From Pseudosulfitobacter koreensis (GTDB lineage: Bacteria > Pseudomonadota > Alphaproteobacteria > Rhodobacterales > Rhodobacteraceae): DNA of 64,000 nt. The position numbers and the translations under genes were made by a program. The stretch lies in the NCBI RefSeq assembly GCF_024733015.1, contig NZ_JANKJG010000008.1:62001-126000 (forward strand), written 5' to 3'. This document shows, piece by piece, positions 50,981-62,471 of this stretch. Below the pieces are notes generated by a model that worked only from the letters and a program-made list of their open reading frames with translations, did not search any database and was not told the DNA's origin. Positions within the stretch are counted from its first letter, which is position 1; every line of letters starts with the position of its first letter.

Positions 50981-51649
50981 ATGACATGCGCCGCCATCAT
51001 CGTGGCTGCAGGCCGTGGCGTGCGTGCTGGTGGCACCGTGGCCAAGCAATGGCAACCGCTTTGCGGCAAGCGGGTCATCGACCACACGCTTGCCGCGTTT
51101 CTGAGCCATCCGCAGATTGCCCATGTGGTTCTGGTGCTGCATGCCGATGATATCGCGGATGCGGAATTTCCGGGCGTCGCCTGCACCACCGGCGGTGCGG
51201 ACCGCGCGGCCTCGGTGCGCGCGGGGCTGGCCGCGCTCGACGATGCGGAGGTAACCCGCGTGCTGATCCATGACGTCGCCCGCCCCTGCGTCACCGCGCG
51301 CACGATCACCGATGTCATCGCAGCGCTTGAAACCTCGGCCGGTGCAGCGCCGGCCCTGCCCGTCACCGACGCACTCTGGACAGGATCGCACGGCCACGTG
51401 ACCGGCACGCAGGACCGCAGCGGTCTTTACCGTGCGCAAACGCCGCAAGGCTTCGACCGCGCCGCGATCACCGCAGCCCATGCCGCCTATACCGGCCAGG
51501 CCGCCGACGACGTCGAGGTCGCCCGCGCCGCAGGGCTTGACGTGGCGATCGTCGCGGGGGACGAGGACAATCTGAAAATCACCCACCCCGGCGACTTCGA
51601 CCGCGCCGCACGCATCATAAGAGGACGCAATGGACATCAGACTGGGTAA
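50981..51649 (+). CDS. ispD: 2-C-methyl-D-erythritol 4-phosphate cytidylyltransferase
   Basis: Third step of the non-mevalonate isoprenoid pathway (MEP + CTP to CDP-ME). The 222-residue protein has the nucleotide-binding start [19 protein letters not shown] (canonical AAGxGxRxG...KQ), [11 protein letters not shown] and [12 protein letters not shown]. The ATG at 50981 precedes the conserved CAAIIVAAG. Its last 20 bases overlap ispF in another frame. Many alphaproteobacteria fuse these two enzymes; here they are separate but overlapping. Confidence 0.95.
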   Translation: MTCAAIIVAAGRGVRAGGTVAKQWQPLCGKRVIDHTLAAFLSHPQIAHVVLVLHADDIADAEFPGVACTTGGADRAASVRAGLAALDDAEVTRVLIHDVARPCVTARTITDVIAALETSAGAAPALPVTDALWTGSHGHVTGTQDRSGLYRAQTPQGFDRAAITAAHAAYTGQAADDVEVARAAGLDVAIVAGDEDNLKITHPGDFDRAARIIRGRNGHQTG

Positions 51650-52109
51650 CGGCTTTGACGTACATGCCTTCGAGGGCGGCGATCACGTCACACTCTGCGG
51701 CGTGCGCATCGCCCACGATCAGGGCCTCAAGGGCCATTCGGATGCGGATGTGGCAATGCACGCTGTCACCGATGCGATCTATGGCGCGCTGGCGATGGGT
51801 GACATCGGCCAGCATTTCCCGCCCTCCGATCCGCAGTGGAAAGGGGCCGAAAGCCACATCTTTCTCAAGCACAGCGTCGATCTGGCCCGCGAAAACGGCT
51901 TTGCCATCGGCAACATCGACTGCACGATCATCTGCGAACACCCCAAGATCGGGCCGCACAGCGCCGCCATGCGCACGCGTATGGCCGAGATCACCGGCAT
52001 CGGCGAAGACCGCATTTCCGTCAAGGCGACCACATCGGAACGCCTTGGCTTTACCGGCCGCGGCGAAGGCATCGCATCGCTTGCAACCTGCACATTGGTG
52101 AAAACATGA
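51630..52109 (+). CDS. ispF: 2-C-methyl-D-erythritol 2,4-cyclodiphosphate synthase
   Basis: Cyclises CDP-ME 2-phosphate, two steps after IspD. The 159-residue trimeric enzyme begins [11 protein letters not shown] with the zinc ligands Asp and His, then [31 protein letters not shown] and [22 protein letters not shown] lies 5 bases before the ATG, inside ispD. The stop overlaps the pgpA start (ATGA). Confidence 0.97.
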   Translation: MDIRLGNGFDVHAFEGGDHVTLCGVRIAHDQGLKGHSDADVAMHAVTDAIYGALAMGDIGQHFPPSDPQWKGAESHIFLKHSVDLARENGFAIGNIDCTIICEHPKIGPHSAAMRTRMAEITGIGEDRISVKATTSERLGFTGRGEGIASLATCTLVKT

Positions 52110-52609
52110 CCCGGAAACTCGCAACCGCCATCGGCACCGTTCTGGGCGTCGGCTACATCCGCCCGGCGTCGGGCACCTGGGGGTCGCTGGTGGCGCTGCC
52201 CTGGGCCTGGCTCTTGCACATCTTGGGCGGCTGGCCGCTGCTGGTGGCGGGCATCGTCGTGGTCTATGCCGCCGGCTGGTGGGCCACGCGTGTCATGACC
52301 GAAGGACAGGACAACCACGACCCGTCCGAGATCGTGGTGGACGAGGTCGTGGGCCAGTGGATCGCGCTCTTGCCCTTGTCGATCGGGGCTGCGAACAGCG
52401 GCGTGTCGATGTTGGCGATGTGGCCGGGCTGGGTCGCGGCCTTTGTGCTGTTTCGCCTCTTCGACATCTGGAAGCCCTGGCTGGTGGGCTGGGCAGACCG
52501 GCGCGGCGATCCGTTCGGCGTGATGGTCGACGATGTGATCGCAGGTGTCTTTGCCGCCATCTGTGTCGTGCTGCTGGCCGGTCTGGCGCACGGGGTACTG
52601 ATGCGATGA
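52106..52609 (+). CDS. pgpA: phosphatidylglycerophosphatase A
   Basis: Removes phosphate from phosphatidylglycerophosphate to give phosphatidylglycerol. The 167-residue membrane protein has the family motif [16 protein letters not shown] near the N-terminus, [17 protein letters not shown], and the catalytic aspartate region [10 protein letters not shown]...[14 protein letters not shown], with four hydrophobic helices. Overlaps both neighbours by 4 bases. Confidence 0.95.
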   Translation: MTRKLATAIGTVLGVGYIRPASGTWGSLVALPWAWLLHILGGWPLLVAGIVVVYAAGWWATRVMTEGQDNHDPSEIVVDEVVGQWIALLPLSIGAANSGVSMLAMWPGWVAAFVLFRLFDIWKPWLVGWADRRGDPFGVMVDDVIAGVFAAICVVLLAGLAHGVLMR

Positions 52610-53079
52610 GCCTGCCAGTTACCGTGCTGGAGGCCGCGAAGGCGCGCGGCGTGATGATCGCCACGGCAGAAAGCTGCACGGGCGGCATGGTCGCGGCGGC
52701 GCTGACCGACATCCCCGGATCGTCGGCGGTGGTCGACCGCGGGATGGTCACCTATACCAACGCCTCCAAGGTCGAGATGCTGGGCGTCGCGCAATCCACG
52801 CTGGACACATACGGGGCCGTATCCGAAGAGATCGCCGCCGAGATGGCCACCGGCGCGCTGACGCACAGCCACGCGCAACTGGCCGTGTCGATCACCGGCA
52901 TCGCAGGCCCCGGCGGGTCCGAACACAAGCCCGAGGGGCGCGTGTGCTTCGGGCTGGCGGGCCCCGACGGCGTGCGCACCCAGACGGTCGAATTCGGCGC
53001 ACGGGGCCGCGCAAGCGTGCGCGCAGCGGCGCGCGATCATGCCCTGGGCCTGCTGCTGGGTGCGCTCACCGAAGCCTAG
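52606..53079 (+). CDS. pncC: CinA C-terminal family amidohydrolase (nicotinamide-nucleotide amidase)
   Basis: 157-residue stand-alone CinA C-terminal domain that deamidates nicotinamide mononucleotide in pyridine-nucleotide salvage. Motifs: IATAESCTGGMVAAALTDIPGSS with the catalytic Ser/Thr region, VDRGMVTYTNASKVEMLGV, and SITGIAGPGGSEHKPEGRVCFG. It completes the ispD-ispF-pgpA-pncC overlapping series. Confidence 0.92.
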   Translation: MSLPVTVLEAAKARGVMIATAESCTGGMVAAALTDIPGSSAVVDRGMVTYTNASKVEMLGVAQSTLDTYGAVSEEIAAEMATGALTHSHAQLAVSITGIAGPGGSEHKPEGRVCFGLAGPDGVRTQTVEFGARGRASVRAAARDHALGLLLGALTEA

Positions 53080-53240
53080 CCCATCAGGGCGGCGAGCCGC
53101 GCCAGATCGGCGCGGGCGGCGGTGGCGTCACTGCGGGCGCGCCCTGCCCGCCGCCGAACTGCGCGCACCGTCCGCGCATCGCGGTCGGGCACGGTGCCTG
53201 CAAATTCAACCAGTTGATCCGTGATCCCTGTCGCTGCCAT
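53076..53240 (-). CDS. small basic protein (possible gene)
   Basis: A 54-codon frame on the minus strand starts at 53240 with an excellent ribosome binding site (GGGGGAGG, 8 bases before the ATG), 32 bases after the stop of the RatA-like gene and in the same direction. The product is Arg/Ala-rich (RTVRAVRRRAGRARSD), with no family I recognise. Its stop overlaps the pncC stop region by 4 bases. High GC makes short open frames common here, so only the ribosome binding site and position argue for it. Confidence 0.4.
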   Translation of the reverse strand: MAATGITDQLVEFAGTVPDRDARTVRAVRRRAGRARSDATAARADLARLAALMG

Positions 53241-53272
53241 ACTGGCGGCCTCCCCCAAGATCTGGCGGAGCG

Positions 53273-53719
53273 CTAGCCGTAAAGCGCTGCGGCCCGCCGT
53301 TCGAACGCGCGGACGATCCGCTGCATCGCCTCGTTGAACACGACCCCGATGATGCCCTGCAACACGCGGTTGCGAAACTCGAAATCGACGAAGAAATGCA
53401 CGTCGCAGCCGCCTTCGGCCGGTGTGAACGACCAGTTCGACTTCATATAGCGGAACGGACCGTCAAGATATTCGGTGTCGATCCTGTTCTCATCCGGGTA
53501 GAGGGTCACCCGGCTGGTAAAGCGTTCGCGGAACACCTTGAAGCTGATCACCAGATCGGCGTCCATCACGCTGTGATCGCCCTTGTCAGTGGTCGACTTC
53601 ACACGCGCTGCCGAACACCACGGCAGGAACTGCGGATAAGAGCCGACGTCGGCCACCAGATCGTACATCTGTTGGGCGGTATAGGGCAGGAAACGGGTTT
53701 CGGAATGTGTAGGCATCAC
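53273..53719 (-). CDS. RatA/Coq10-like START-fold protein
   Basis: 148-residue polyketide cyclase/START-like protein. MYDLVADVGSYPQFLPWCSAARV and FRYMKSNWSFTPAEGGCDVHFFVDFEFRN are the conserved stretches of the COQ10/RatA family. Mitochondrial and bacterial homologues bind ubiquinone or its precursors; the E. coli one was described as a ribosome anti-association toxin. In alphaproteobacteria the quinone-binding role is more likely. The second ATG (53716) is an equally good start. Confidence 0.88.
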   Translation of the reverse strand: MMPTHSETRFLPYTAQQMYDLVADVGSYPQFLPWCSAARVKSTTDKGDHSVMDADLVISFKVFRERFTSRVTLYPDENRIDTEYLDGPFRYMKSNWSFTPAEGGCDVHFFVDFEFRNRVLQGIIGVVFNEAMQRIVRAFERRAAALYG

Positions 53720-53786
53720 GCTATGAGTTATGGCAAAGGTTCATACCCATGTGTTACGAAACACACCTGAGTTCAAGAGGAACACC

Positions 53787-54323
53787 ATGACTGAACAGCC
53801 ATATGTGATTGATCAGATGCTTTCGGCCAAGACGATCGCCGCGCGGATCGAAGAGTTGTGCGGCGAGATTCAGTCCGAGTTCGAAGGCACCGACAAGCTG
53901 GTCGTGGTGGGCCTGCTGCGCGGATCATTCGTGTTCATCGCCGATCTGGTGCGCGAACTGGATTTGCCGATCGAGGTCGATTTCCTCGAGGCGTCTTCTT
54001 ACGGTGACGGCATGGAATCAAGCCGCGAGGTGCGTATCCTCAAGGATCTGCGCGGCGCCATCGAAGGGCGCGACGTGCTGGTCGTCGAAGATATCGTCGA
54101 CACCGGGCACACGCTGCACCACGTCATCAACCTGCTGCGCTCGCGCGGGCCTGCGCGGTTGAAATCCATCGCGCTTCTGGACAAGCCCGAGCGCCGCGAA
54201 ATCGACATGAAGGCGGATTGGACCGGCTTCGAAATACCCGACGAATTTGTCGTGGGCTACGGCATCGACTTCGCGCAGCGCAACCGCAACCTCAGCTTTA
54301 TCGGAAAGGTGCGGTTCACATGA
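53787..54323 (+). CDS. hpt: hypoxanthine phosphoribosyltransferase
   Basis: Salvages hypoxanthine (and guanine) to nucleotides using PRPP. The 178-residue enzyme has the PRPP-binding signature [31 protein letters not shown], the flexible loop [10 protein letters not shown], and [23 protein letters not shown] lies before the ATG at 53787. The stop overlaps the next small gene by 4 bases. Confidence 0.95.
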   Translation: MTEQPYVIDQMLSAKTIAARIEELCGEIQSEFEGTDKLVVVGLLRGSFVFIADLVRELDLPIEVDFLEASSYGDGMESSREVRILKDLRGAIEGRDVLVVEDIVDTGHTLHHVINLLRSRGPARLKSIALLDKPERREIDMKADWTGFEIPDEFVVGYGIDFAQRNRNLSFIGKVRFT

Positions 54324-54487
54324 ATCCGATCTGGTTCGTGCGCATGACCCGCTGGGCGCGCAACCCGCCGTCGCCGGGGCGGATCGCACTGGTGTTCGGC
54401 ATCATCGCGGTGCTGCTGATGATCTGGGGCATCGAAAAGATGGGCTGGTGGCCGGATTGGGCCACGGCGACGCGCGCGCGGCCCTGA
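54320..54487 (+). CDS. small membrane protein coupled to hpt
   Basis: 55-residue protein with a basic, Trp-rich N-terminus ([19 protein letters not shown]), one transmembrane helix ([21 protein letters not shown]) and a short C-terminus ([14 protein letters not shown]). The ATG overlaps the hpt stop (ATGA), which supports real translation. Function unknown. Confidence 0.7.
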   Translation: MNPIWFVRMTRWARNPPSPGRIALVFGIIAVLLMIWGIEKMGWWPDWATATRARP

Positions 54488-54497
54488 GGTGGTGATT

Positions 54498-54558
54498 GGG
54501 GGCTCTGCCCCCGGTGCCACAAGGCACCTCCCCCCGGAGTTTTTCTGGCAAGATGAAG
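54498..54558 (+). repeat. REP-like intergenic element, copy 3
   Basis: GGGGGCTCTGCCCCC palindrome, a second hairpin GGTGCC-ACA-AGGCACC, then CCCCCCGGAGTTTTTCTGGCAAGATGAAG. The last part matches the copies near 19.0, 38.3 and 62.4 kb. It lies between the convergent small membrane protein and EamA genes. Confidence 0.8.
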
Positions 54559-54559
54559 C

Positions 54560-55492
54560 TCAGGCGCCGACGCGGCGCAGGCCGGGAATACCCCCCAGCG
54601 CCACGGCAAGGCCCGTGGTGGCAAGGACCGCCCCCAGCCATTCGGGGGCTGTGGGGACTTCGCCCGCAAGGGGAATACCCAGGATAAGTGCTACGGCAGG
54701 CACCACTGCCGGGAACAGTGCAGCGGACCCGACGCCCAGCATCGCGACCGAACGCGCATAGGCGACCATCGCAAGCACGCCCGCCATAAGGCCGTGCACG
54801 GTGACTTGCAGGATCAGCGTTTCGATGGGCAATGCGGCAAGACGCTCGAACGTGCCGAAAAGCAGAACACCCGGCACCATGACGATGGCCGACAGGACCG
54901 AGGCCGCCGCCGTCGCCGCGATGGCGCCCAAGCGCCAGACCCGCACAAGGATGGTGAAACCGGCCCAGCACCCGCCCGCGACCATGAACATCAGATGCCC
55001 CTTCCACGCGTCGGGCGCGGCTTCGGTCGTGCCGGTCAGCGAAATCAGCGCGATGCCGCCCAGCACCATCGCGATGCCGGTGATGCGCGCCGCAGTCAGC
55101 TTTTCCCCCAGGACCAGAATCGCTACTCCCGTCGCCACCAGTGCGGCGGTCGAGGGCTGCATCACGGCACCGTGCGCCAACGGGGCGAAATGGAAACCGC
55201 CCGCGCCGAACATCAGGAACAGCGGGCCGACGAACAGGGCCACGACCACGCCACGCCCCCAACCGACGCCGCCTAGATCGCCGAAGCCCTTGCGGATCAG
55301 CCAGGGCAACAGGATCAGCGCCGCCACAGGATAGCGCAGCAATATCAGGTCGATGGGCTTCAGGCCCGTCTGCGCCGCCGCGCGGGCATAGACGAAATAA
55401 AGCGCCCACATGACCACCGCGGCCAGGCCAAAGACGATCCCGATCAGCCGGGTGCGCGCGGCGTCCTGCGCCGCGGCATCCGTCTCAGCCAA
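54560..55492 (-). CDS. DMT-superfamily EamA transporter
   Basis: About 310-residue inner-membrane protein with ten predicted helices arranged as two EamA repeats ([15 protein letters not shown] ... [19 protein letters not shown] in the first; [35 protein letters not shown] in the second). Exports or imports small metabolites; the substrate cannot be told. The likely start is TTG at 55492, which overlaps the lipA end by 8 bases; no ATG exists before helix 1. Confidence 0.82.
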   Translation of the reverse strand: MAETDAAAQDAARTRLIGIVFGLAAVVMWALYFVYARAAAQTGLKPIDLILLRYPVAALILLPWLIRKGFGDLGGVGWGRGVVVALFVGPLFLMFGAGGFHFAPLAHGAVMQPSTAALVATGVAILVLGEKLTAARITGIAMVLGGIALISLTGTTEAAPDAWKGHLMFMVAGGCWAGFTILVRVWRLGAIAATAAASVLSAIVMVPGVLLFGTFERLAALPIETLILQVTVHGLMAGVLAMVAYARSVAMLGVGSAALFPAVVPAVALILGIPLAGEVPTAPEWLGAVLATTGLAVALGGIPGLRRVGA

Positions 55493-56432
55493 ACTTGGCA
55501 AGCCGCGCGGCCCGCAGGCGCGCAAAGTCGTCGCCCGCGTGATAGGAAGAGCGGGTCAGCGGGGTCGCCGAGACCATCAGGAACCCCTTGCCATAGGCGG
55601 ATTTTTCGTAGCTTGCGAATTCATCCGGATGCACGAAACGGTCCACGCGGTGGTGTTTGGGCGTGGGCTGCAAATACTGCCCGATGGTCAGAAAGTCGAT
55701 GTCGGCGGCGCGCATGTCTTCCATCACCTGAATGACCGACTGGCGGTCTTCGCCCAGGCCCACCATGATGCCCGATTTGGTGAACATCGTGGGGTCCAGT
55801 TCCTTGACCCGCTGCAACAGCCGCAGGCTGTGGAAATAGCGCGCGCCGGGGCGCACCTCCGGGTAGAGGCCCGGCACGGTTTCGAGATTGTGGTTGAACA
55901 CGTCGGGGCGCGCCTCGACCACGACTTCGAGCACGGAAGGATCGCAGCGGATGAAATCCGGCGTCAGAATCTCGATTGTGGTGCCGGGGCTGCGGTGGCG
56001 GATGGCACGGATGGTCTGGGCAAAGTGATCCGCCCCGCCGTCGGTCACATCGTCACGGTCGACACTGGTGATGACCACATGGTTCAGACCCAGCTTTTCA
56101 ACCGCATGGGCCACGCGCCCCGGCTCGAACGCATCCAGCGCCTCTGGCGGTTTGCCGGTGGCGATGTTGCAGAATGTGCAGGCGCGGGTACAGACCTCGC
56201 CCATGATCATCATGGTGGCGTGGCCCTGGCTCCAGCATTCGCCAACGTTGGGGCAGCCCGCCTCTTCGCAGACCGTGGTCAGATTGTTGTCGCGCATGAT
56301 CTTGCGCGTCTCGGCATAGCCTTGACCCCCCGGCGCCTTGACCCGGATCCAGTCCGGCTTTTTCGGCTGCGGATTGTCGGGGCGACGCGCCTTTTCAGGG
56401 TGGCGTTGCTCGGGGATTTTCAGATCGCGCAT
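55485..56432 (-). CDS. lipA: lipoyl synthase
   Basis: Radical SAM enzyme that inserts two sulfurs into octanoyl groups to form lipoate on 2-oxoacid dehydrogenases. The 315-residue protein has the auxiliary-cluster motif [12 protein letters not shown], the radical SAM motif CTRACTFC, and the C-terminal [10 protein letters not shown] that supplies the serine ligand. Full length for the family. The EamA transporter gene follows with an overlap. Confidence 0.97.
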   Translation of the reverse strand: MRDLKIPEQRHPEKARRPDNPQPKKPDWIRVKAPGGQGYAETRKIMRDNNLTTVCEEAGCPNVGECWSQGHATMMIMGEVCTRACTFCNIATGKPPEALDAFEPGRVAHAVEKLGLNHVVITSVDRDDVTDGGADHFAQTIRAIRHRSPGTTIEILTPDFIRCDPSVLEVVVEARPDVFNHNLETVPGLYPEVRPGARYFHSLRLLQRVKELDPTMFTKSGIMVGLGEDRQSVIQVMEDMRAADIDFLTIGQYLQPTPKHHRVDRFVHPDEFASYEKSAYGKGFLMVSATPLTRSSYHAGDDFARLRAARLAKFG

Positions 56433-58918
<2,486 letters not shown>

Positions 58919-58936
58919 GCACCGGTCATGCAAACG

Positions 58937-58976
58937 AAAGGGGCGCTCCGGATCATCTCCGGGGCGCCCTTTTTTT
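58937..58976 (+). terminator. rho-independent terminator of katG
   Basis: GGGCGC-T-CCGG (58941-58951) pairs with CCGG-G-GCGCCC (59-69 of the same block, i.e. 58959-58969), with one wobble pair and a 7-base loop. A T7 run follows and an AAAG precedes, so it may also stop transcripts from the opposite DUF6456 gene ending at 58990. Confidence 0.9.
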
Positions 58977-58989
58977 GTGGCGCGATGGC

Positions 58990-60144
58990 CTAGCCGATCA
59001 TGCCACCCCCCGGCCCCGAAACCTCGTCGTAATGCCGTTTCAGCCGCATAAGTGCTATCCGCAGCACGATCTTGCCCGACCGTGCCGACCAGCCCAGACG
59101 CTTTTCGGCGGTCTCCAGCCCTTCCAGATAGCAGCAACAGCGCAGCACCACATCCGACAGACCGGGACCCAGATCACTCAGCGCAGCCGACACGCGGCGG
59201 CGCGCGCCGTCCGGGCCACGGCCAATGCCGCCATCGTGGCGTGCAGAGCCCTGCGTTCCAGCCGTCAGGAACCGGTCCCAGTTCTGCGCGACCTGGGGGC
59301 CCATGTTGGCCAGCTCGAAATCCTCGCGCAGACGCTCGCCCGCACGCACCAGATCCTTGCCGAGAAAGCGCGTGCCATCCTTGTCGCGCCGCCGCGCCAG
59401 CGCGGTCAGCGGCGATTCCGACAGGGTGTAGCGCATCCGCGGGGTGCCGGCATCATCATCGCCTCGATCGACATCACCCCCTTGCCGCGGCTGCCCCGCA
59501 AAATCGGCGCGCGCTTCGGCAAAACCATCGGCCAGCATCGCTTCCTCGCCCGCATCGCGCAGCATCTGCGTCAGCGCCGCACGCCCCGCCGCCGTGATCC
59601 GGTAGCGTATGATCCGGCCCTGCCCGTCTGCCGCGATCCAGTCCTTCAGCGCCATCGCCTCGGCCACCGCGCGGTCGACCACGGCGGTGCGTGTGGTGCC
59701 GTCGCGCACCACCACGGCCTTGTCCAGATCACCGGCCACCGCCAGGACCGCGCCTTTTTCACACATCCGTCGCAGCACACGCAGCGCGTCGCGGGCAATG
59801 TTATCCGCGTTGTCCGCGCCGGAAATTTCGCATTTGTCGCCAGGTTCATTCATGTTCAGACCCTCCTTGATTTTCAAGACACCCGCACGGGCGGCAGGGC
59901 CTTCGCGGTAAAATCGGGCACCCAGATTGTGCAGGGCAGCATCGACCAGCGGATCATCGCGCCGGCTTTCCAGCCGCCTGACCTGCCGCAGCACCGTCGA
60001 GGCATGGCAGCCCGCGATCCGTGCCAATGCGCGTATGGTCAGCCCCGCTTCGGTGTGCGCCAGATAGGTCTGCGCCGCCTCCGGCACCCAGGCTGGCGTA
60101 TCTGCGATCAACGACCGTTGATCGGCATATCGGTCGGTCCTCAT
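58990..60144 (-). CDS. DUF6456 protein with helix-turn-helix
   Basis: 384-residue cytoplasmic protein. Residues about 28-65 form a helix-turn-helix (GLTIRALARIAGCHASTVLRQVRRLESRRDD), a second winged-helix-like stretch follows (AMALKDWIAADGQGRIIRYRITAAGRAAL), and the C-terminal 160 residues are the DUF6456 domain (DVVLRCCCYLEGLETAEKRLGWSARSGKIVLRIALMRLKRHYDE). It is likely a DNA-binding regulator of unknown targets. The start at 60144 follows AGGGGAAG. DnaA boxes lie just upstream. Confidence 0.78.
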   Translation of the reverse strand: MRTDRYADQRSLIADTPAWVPEAAQTYLAHTEAGLTIRALARIAGCHASTVLRQVRRLESRRDDPLVDAALHNLGARFYREGPAARAGVLKIKEGLNMNEPGDKCEISGADNADNIARDALRVLRRMCEKGAVLAVAGDLDKAVVVRDGTTRTAVVDRAVAEAMALKDWIAADGQGRIIRYRITAAGRAALTQMLRDAGEEAMLADGFAEARADFAGQPRQGGDVDRGDDDAGTPRMRYTLSESPLTALARRRDKDGTRFLGKDLVRAGERLREDFELANMGPQVAQNWDRFLTAGTQGSARHDGGIGRGPDGARRRVSAALSDLGPGLSDVVLRCCCYLEGLETAEKRLGWSARSGKIVLRIALMRLKRHYDEVSGPGGGMIG

Positions 60145-60173
60145 GTGTCTTCCCCTGACATTTGCCCGCATCG

Positions 60174-60194
60174 TTATCCACAGACTTATCCCCA
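60174..60194. promoter_or_regulatory. two adjacent DnaA-box sequences
   Basis: TTATCCACA (60174-60182) is a perfect DnaA box, followed 3 bases later by TTATCCCCA (60186-60194), one base off. They lie 30-50 bases upstream of the DUF6456 start, in the divergent gap to DUF6477. Possible roles are DnaA-controlled transcription or DnaA titration. Confidence 0.5.
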
Positions 60195-60402
60195 CAACCT
60201 AGAAGTGCACTGGTTACGCATTTCTTAACAAATCGCGATCAGGGCAATCATTGTTGCCAAATCATAAACTCTGGTGACAGGGGCGGACGCTGCTGGGGGG
60301 ATGCACGCAACACCCTGTGCGGCTGTGCCAATGTGACGGCTCGACGGCTTCCGACGAGCCCCAAACCGGCCCCAGACACGCCAGCGCAAAGGACAAAACC
60401 CC
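60195..60402. other. rest of the DUF6456-DUF6477 intergenic region
   Basis: Contains a CtrA-like TTAC-N7-TTAA at 60214-60228 and an AT-rich stretch up to about 60270. The remainder is ordinary GC-rich sequence. I see no RNA gene and no clear promoter. Confidence 0.4.
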
Positions 60403-60690
60403 ATGCAAGATATCCTGTCGATGCTTTCCGCCATTCACCGCCCGCGCCTGCTGATGCGCGCGGCGCGTTTCGGCGCCGACACATACCGGCGCGACGTGCA
60501 TCTGCCGCGCCTGCTGGGCTACGGCACGCTGCCCCGCTACGGGGCGGCGCTGATGCAATTGATGGAAATGGAATCGGCGCTGAATGCCCAGCGCAAGGCG
60601 GATGACACGAGCTATAGCCTGACGCGCCACATCGACGTGCTGATCGCCATCGTGGCCGAGGCCCGTGTAATGCGCGCCGCCCTGAGCTGA
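60403..60690 (+). CDS. DUF6477 family protein
   Basis: 95-residue helical, basic protein (SAIHRPRLLMRAARFGADTYRRDVHLPRLLG ... LNAQRKADDTSYSLTRHIDVLIAIVAEARVM). It matches the small DUF6477 family of Rhodobacterales. Function unknown. It is divergent from the DUF6456 regulator and shares its upstream region. Confidence 0.75.
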   Translation: MQDILSMLSAIHRPRLLMRAARFGADTYRRDVHLPRLLGYGTLPRYGAALMQLMEMESALNAQRKADDTSYSLTRHIDVLIAIVAEARVMRAALS

Positions 60691-60713
60691 CAGGGCGGCG
60701 CGCGAAGCGGTGT

Positions 60714-62261
60714 TTACATGAACGAATCCGGTTCAGCCGCCTTGCGCTTGGCCACAAAGGCATCCAGCGCTTCGACAATGCCCGGGTCGATTGCCGGCTG
60801 CTGGTAGTCGTTCAGCATCTTCTCGACACGGATGCTGGCCAGCGCCTGCGTGTCGCGCGCGCCGTCGTCCTGCCAGGTCTCATAGGGCTTGTAGTCCAGC
60901 AGGTCCGATTTCCAGAACGCGGATTTGAAATTCGCCTGCGTGTGGGCACATCCCAGATAATGCCCGCCGGGCCCGACCTCGCGAATCGCGTCCATCGCCT
61001 GCGCGTTCTCGTCGATCTGAACGCCGCGGGCCAGGTGGTGCAGAACGCCCAGCTGGTCGGCGTCCATCACGAATTTCTCGAAGGACGACACCAGCCCGCC
61101 TTCCAGCCAGCCACAGGCGTGCAGCATGAAGTTCACACCCGACAAAAGCCCCATGTTCAGCGAGTTCGACGTCTCATAGGCCGCCTGCGCATCGGGCAGT
61201 TTCGATCCGCAGAACGATCCCGCCGAGCGGAACGGCAGCCCCATACGCCGCGCCAGTTGCCCCGCACCATAGGTGATGTGCGACGCTTCCGGCGTGCCAA
61301 AGGTCGGCGCACCCGAGTTCATGTCGATGGACGTCACGAACGCCCCGAAGATCACCGGCGCGCCCTTGCGGCAAAGCTGGCTATAGGCGATGCCCGCCAG
61401 CACTTCGGCCAATACCTGCGTCAGCGTGCCCATCACCGACACCGGCGCCATGGCACCGCCCACGATGAACGGCGAGATGATGCAGGCCTGATTGTTCTGC
61501 GCATAGACTTCCAGCGCGCCCATCATCACATCGTCAAAGGTCATCGGCGAGTTGATGTTGATCAGCGAGGTCATCACCGTGTTCTGCTGCACGAAATCCT
61601 CGCCAAACAGCACACCGCACATATCCACCGAATCCTGCGCACGGCTCGGCTCGGTGACCGATCCCATGAACGGTTTGTCCGACAGGGTCATGTGCGCATA
61701 AAGCATGTCGAGGTGGCGCTTGTTCACCGGCACATCCGTAGGCTCGCAGACCGTGCCGCCCGAATGGTGCAGCCACTTCGACATATACGCCAGCTTCACG
61801 AACTTCTGGAAATCCGCCAGCGTCGCATAGCGCCGTCCACCGGCGGCATCGCGCACGAAGGGTGGGCCGTAAACCGGGGCCAGCACCAGGTTGCGCCCGC
61901 CGACGACGACATTGCGCTCGGGGTTGCGCGCATGCTGAGTGTACTCGCTGGGCGCCGTCTTGCACAACTCGCGCGCCAGACCCTTGGGGATGCGCACGCG
62001 CTCCCCGTCCACATCCGCACCCGCATCGCGCCAGCGTTGCAGGGCGGCCGGGTTGTCGGGAAAGTTCACGCCGATTTCTTCCAAGATGATCTCGGCGTTG
62101 GTCTCGATGATCTCCAGCGCTTCCTCGGTCAGCACTTCAAAGTTGGGAATGTTGCGCTCGATGTACTTTGCCGTCTCGAACGACACTGCGCTGCGCTCGG
62201 CGCGCCGTGCAGCGCCACCGCCACCGCGTCCGCGCCGTCCAGATGTTGCTGTATCCGTCAT
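60714..62261 (-). CDS. MttB-family methyltransferase (non-pyrrolysine)
   Basis: 515-residue COG5598 protein related to trimethylamine:corrinoid methyltransferase MttB. The frame has no internal amber codon, so the pyrrolysine of archaeal MttB is absent. Non-pyrrolysine relatives demethylate glycine betaine or other quaternary amines, passing the methyl to a corrinoid protein. Recognisable stretches: EVLTEEALEIIETNAEIILEEIGV, PSEYTQHARNPERNVVVGG, GAPTFGTPEASHITYGAGQLARRMGLPFR, VGPGGHYLGCAHTQANF. The N-terminus is Arg/Gly-rich (GRRGRGGGGAARR). No corrinoid protein or reactivase gene is nearby. Confidence 0.88.
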   Translation of the reverse strand: MTDTATSGRRGRGGGGAARRAERSAVSFETAKYIERNIPNFEVLTEEALEIIETNAEIILEEIGVNFPDNPAALQRWRDAGADVDGERVRIPKGLARELCKTAPSEYTQHARNPERNVVVGGRNLVLAPVYGPPFVRDAAGGRRYATLADFQKFVKLAYMSKWLHHSGGTVCEPTDVPVNKRHLDMLYAHMTLSDKPFMGSVTEPSRAQDSVDMCGVLFGEDFVQQNTVMTSLININSPMTFDDVMMGALEVYAQNNQACIISPFIVGGAMAPVSVMGTLTQVLAEVLAGIAYSQLCRKGAPVIFGAFVTSIDMNSGAPTFGTPEASHITYGAGQLARRMGLPFRSAGSFCGSKLPDAQAAYETSNSLNMGLLSGVNFMLHACGWLEGGLVSSFEKFVMDADQLGVLHHLARGVQIDENAQAMDAIREVGPGGHYLGCAHTQANFKSAFWKSDLLDYKPYETWQDDGARDTQALASIRVEKMLNDYQQPAIDPGIVEALDAFVAKRKAAEPDSFM

Positions 62262-62384
62262 GATTCCATTCCCTCGTCTGTGCGGGTGCCTGTCTTGACC
62301 CGCTGATTAGCCCAGCACCGTCGCCCGGCGCACGCTCTGAACGGCAGCCAGCGGCAAAAAACGACATATCGCGGGCCGGACCCG

Positions 62385-62429
62385 CTTCATCTTGCAAAAT
62401 AAACTCCGGGGTCCGGGGCAGAGCCCCGT
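62385..62429 (-). repeat. REP-like intergenic element, copy 4
   Basis: Read on the minus strand: GGGGCTCTGCCCC, then CCCCGGAGTTTATTTTGCAAGATGAAG. It is the same element as near 54.5 kb but inverted. It lies between the divergent MttB-like gene and guaA. Confidence 0.8.
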
Positions 62430-62471
62430 CAGGCGCTTGCCACAGCCAGCCCACAGCCTTAACAGGTTCGC

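Noticed and set aside
60174..60402. Chromosomal replication origin
   Set aside because: Only two DnaA boxes are present, with no extended AT-rich unwinding element and no dnaA, parAB or gidA nearby.
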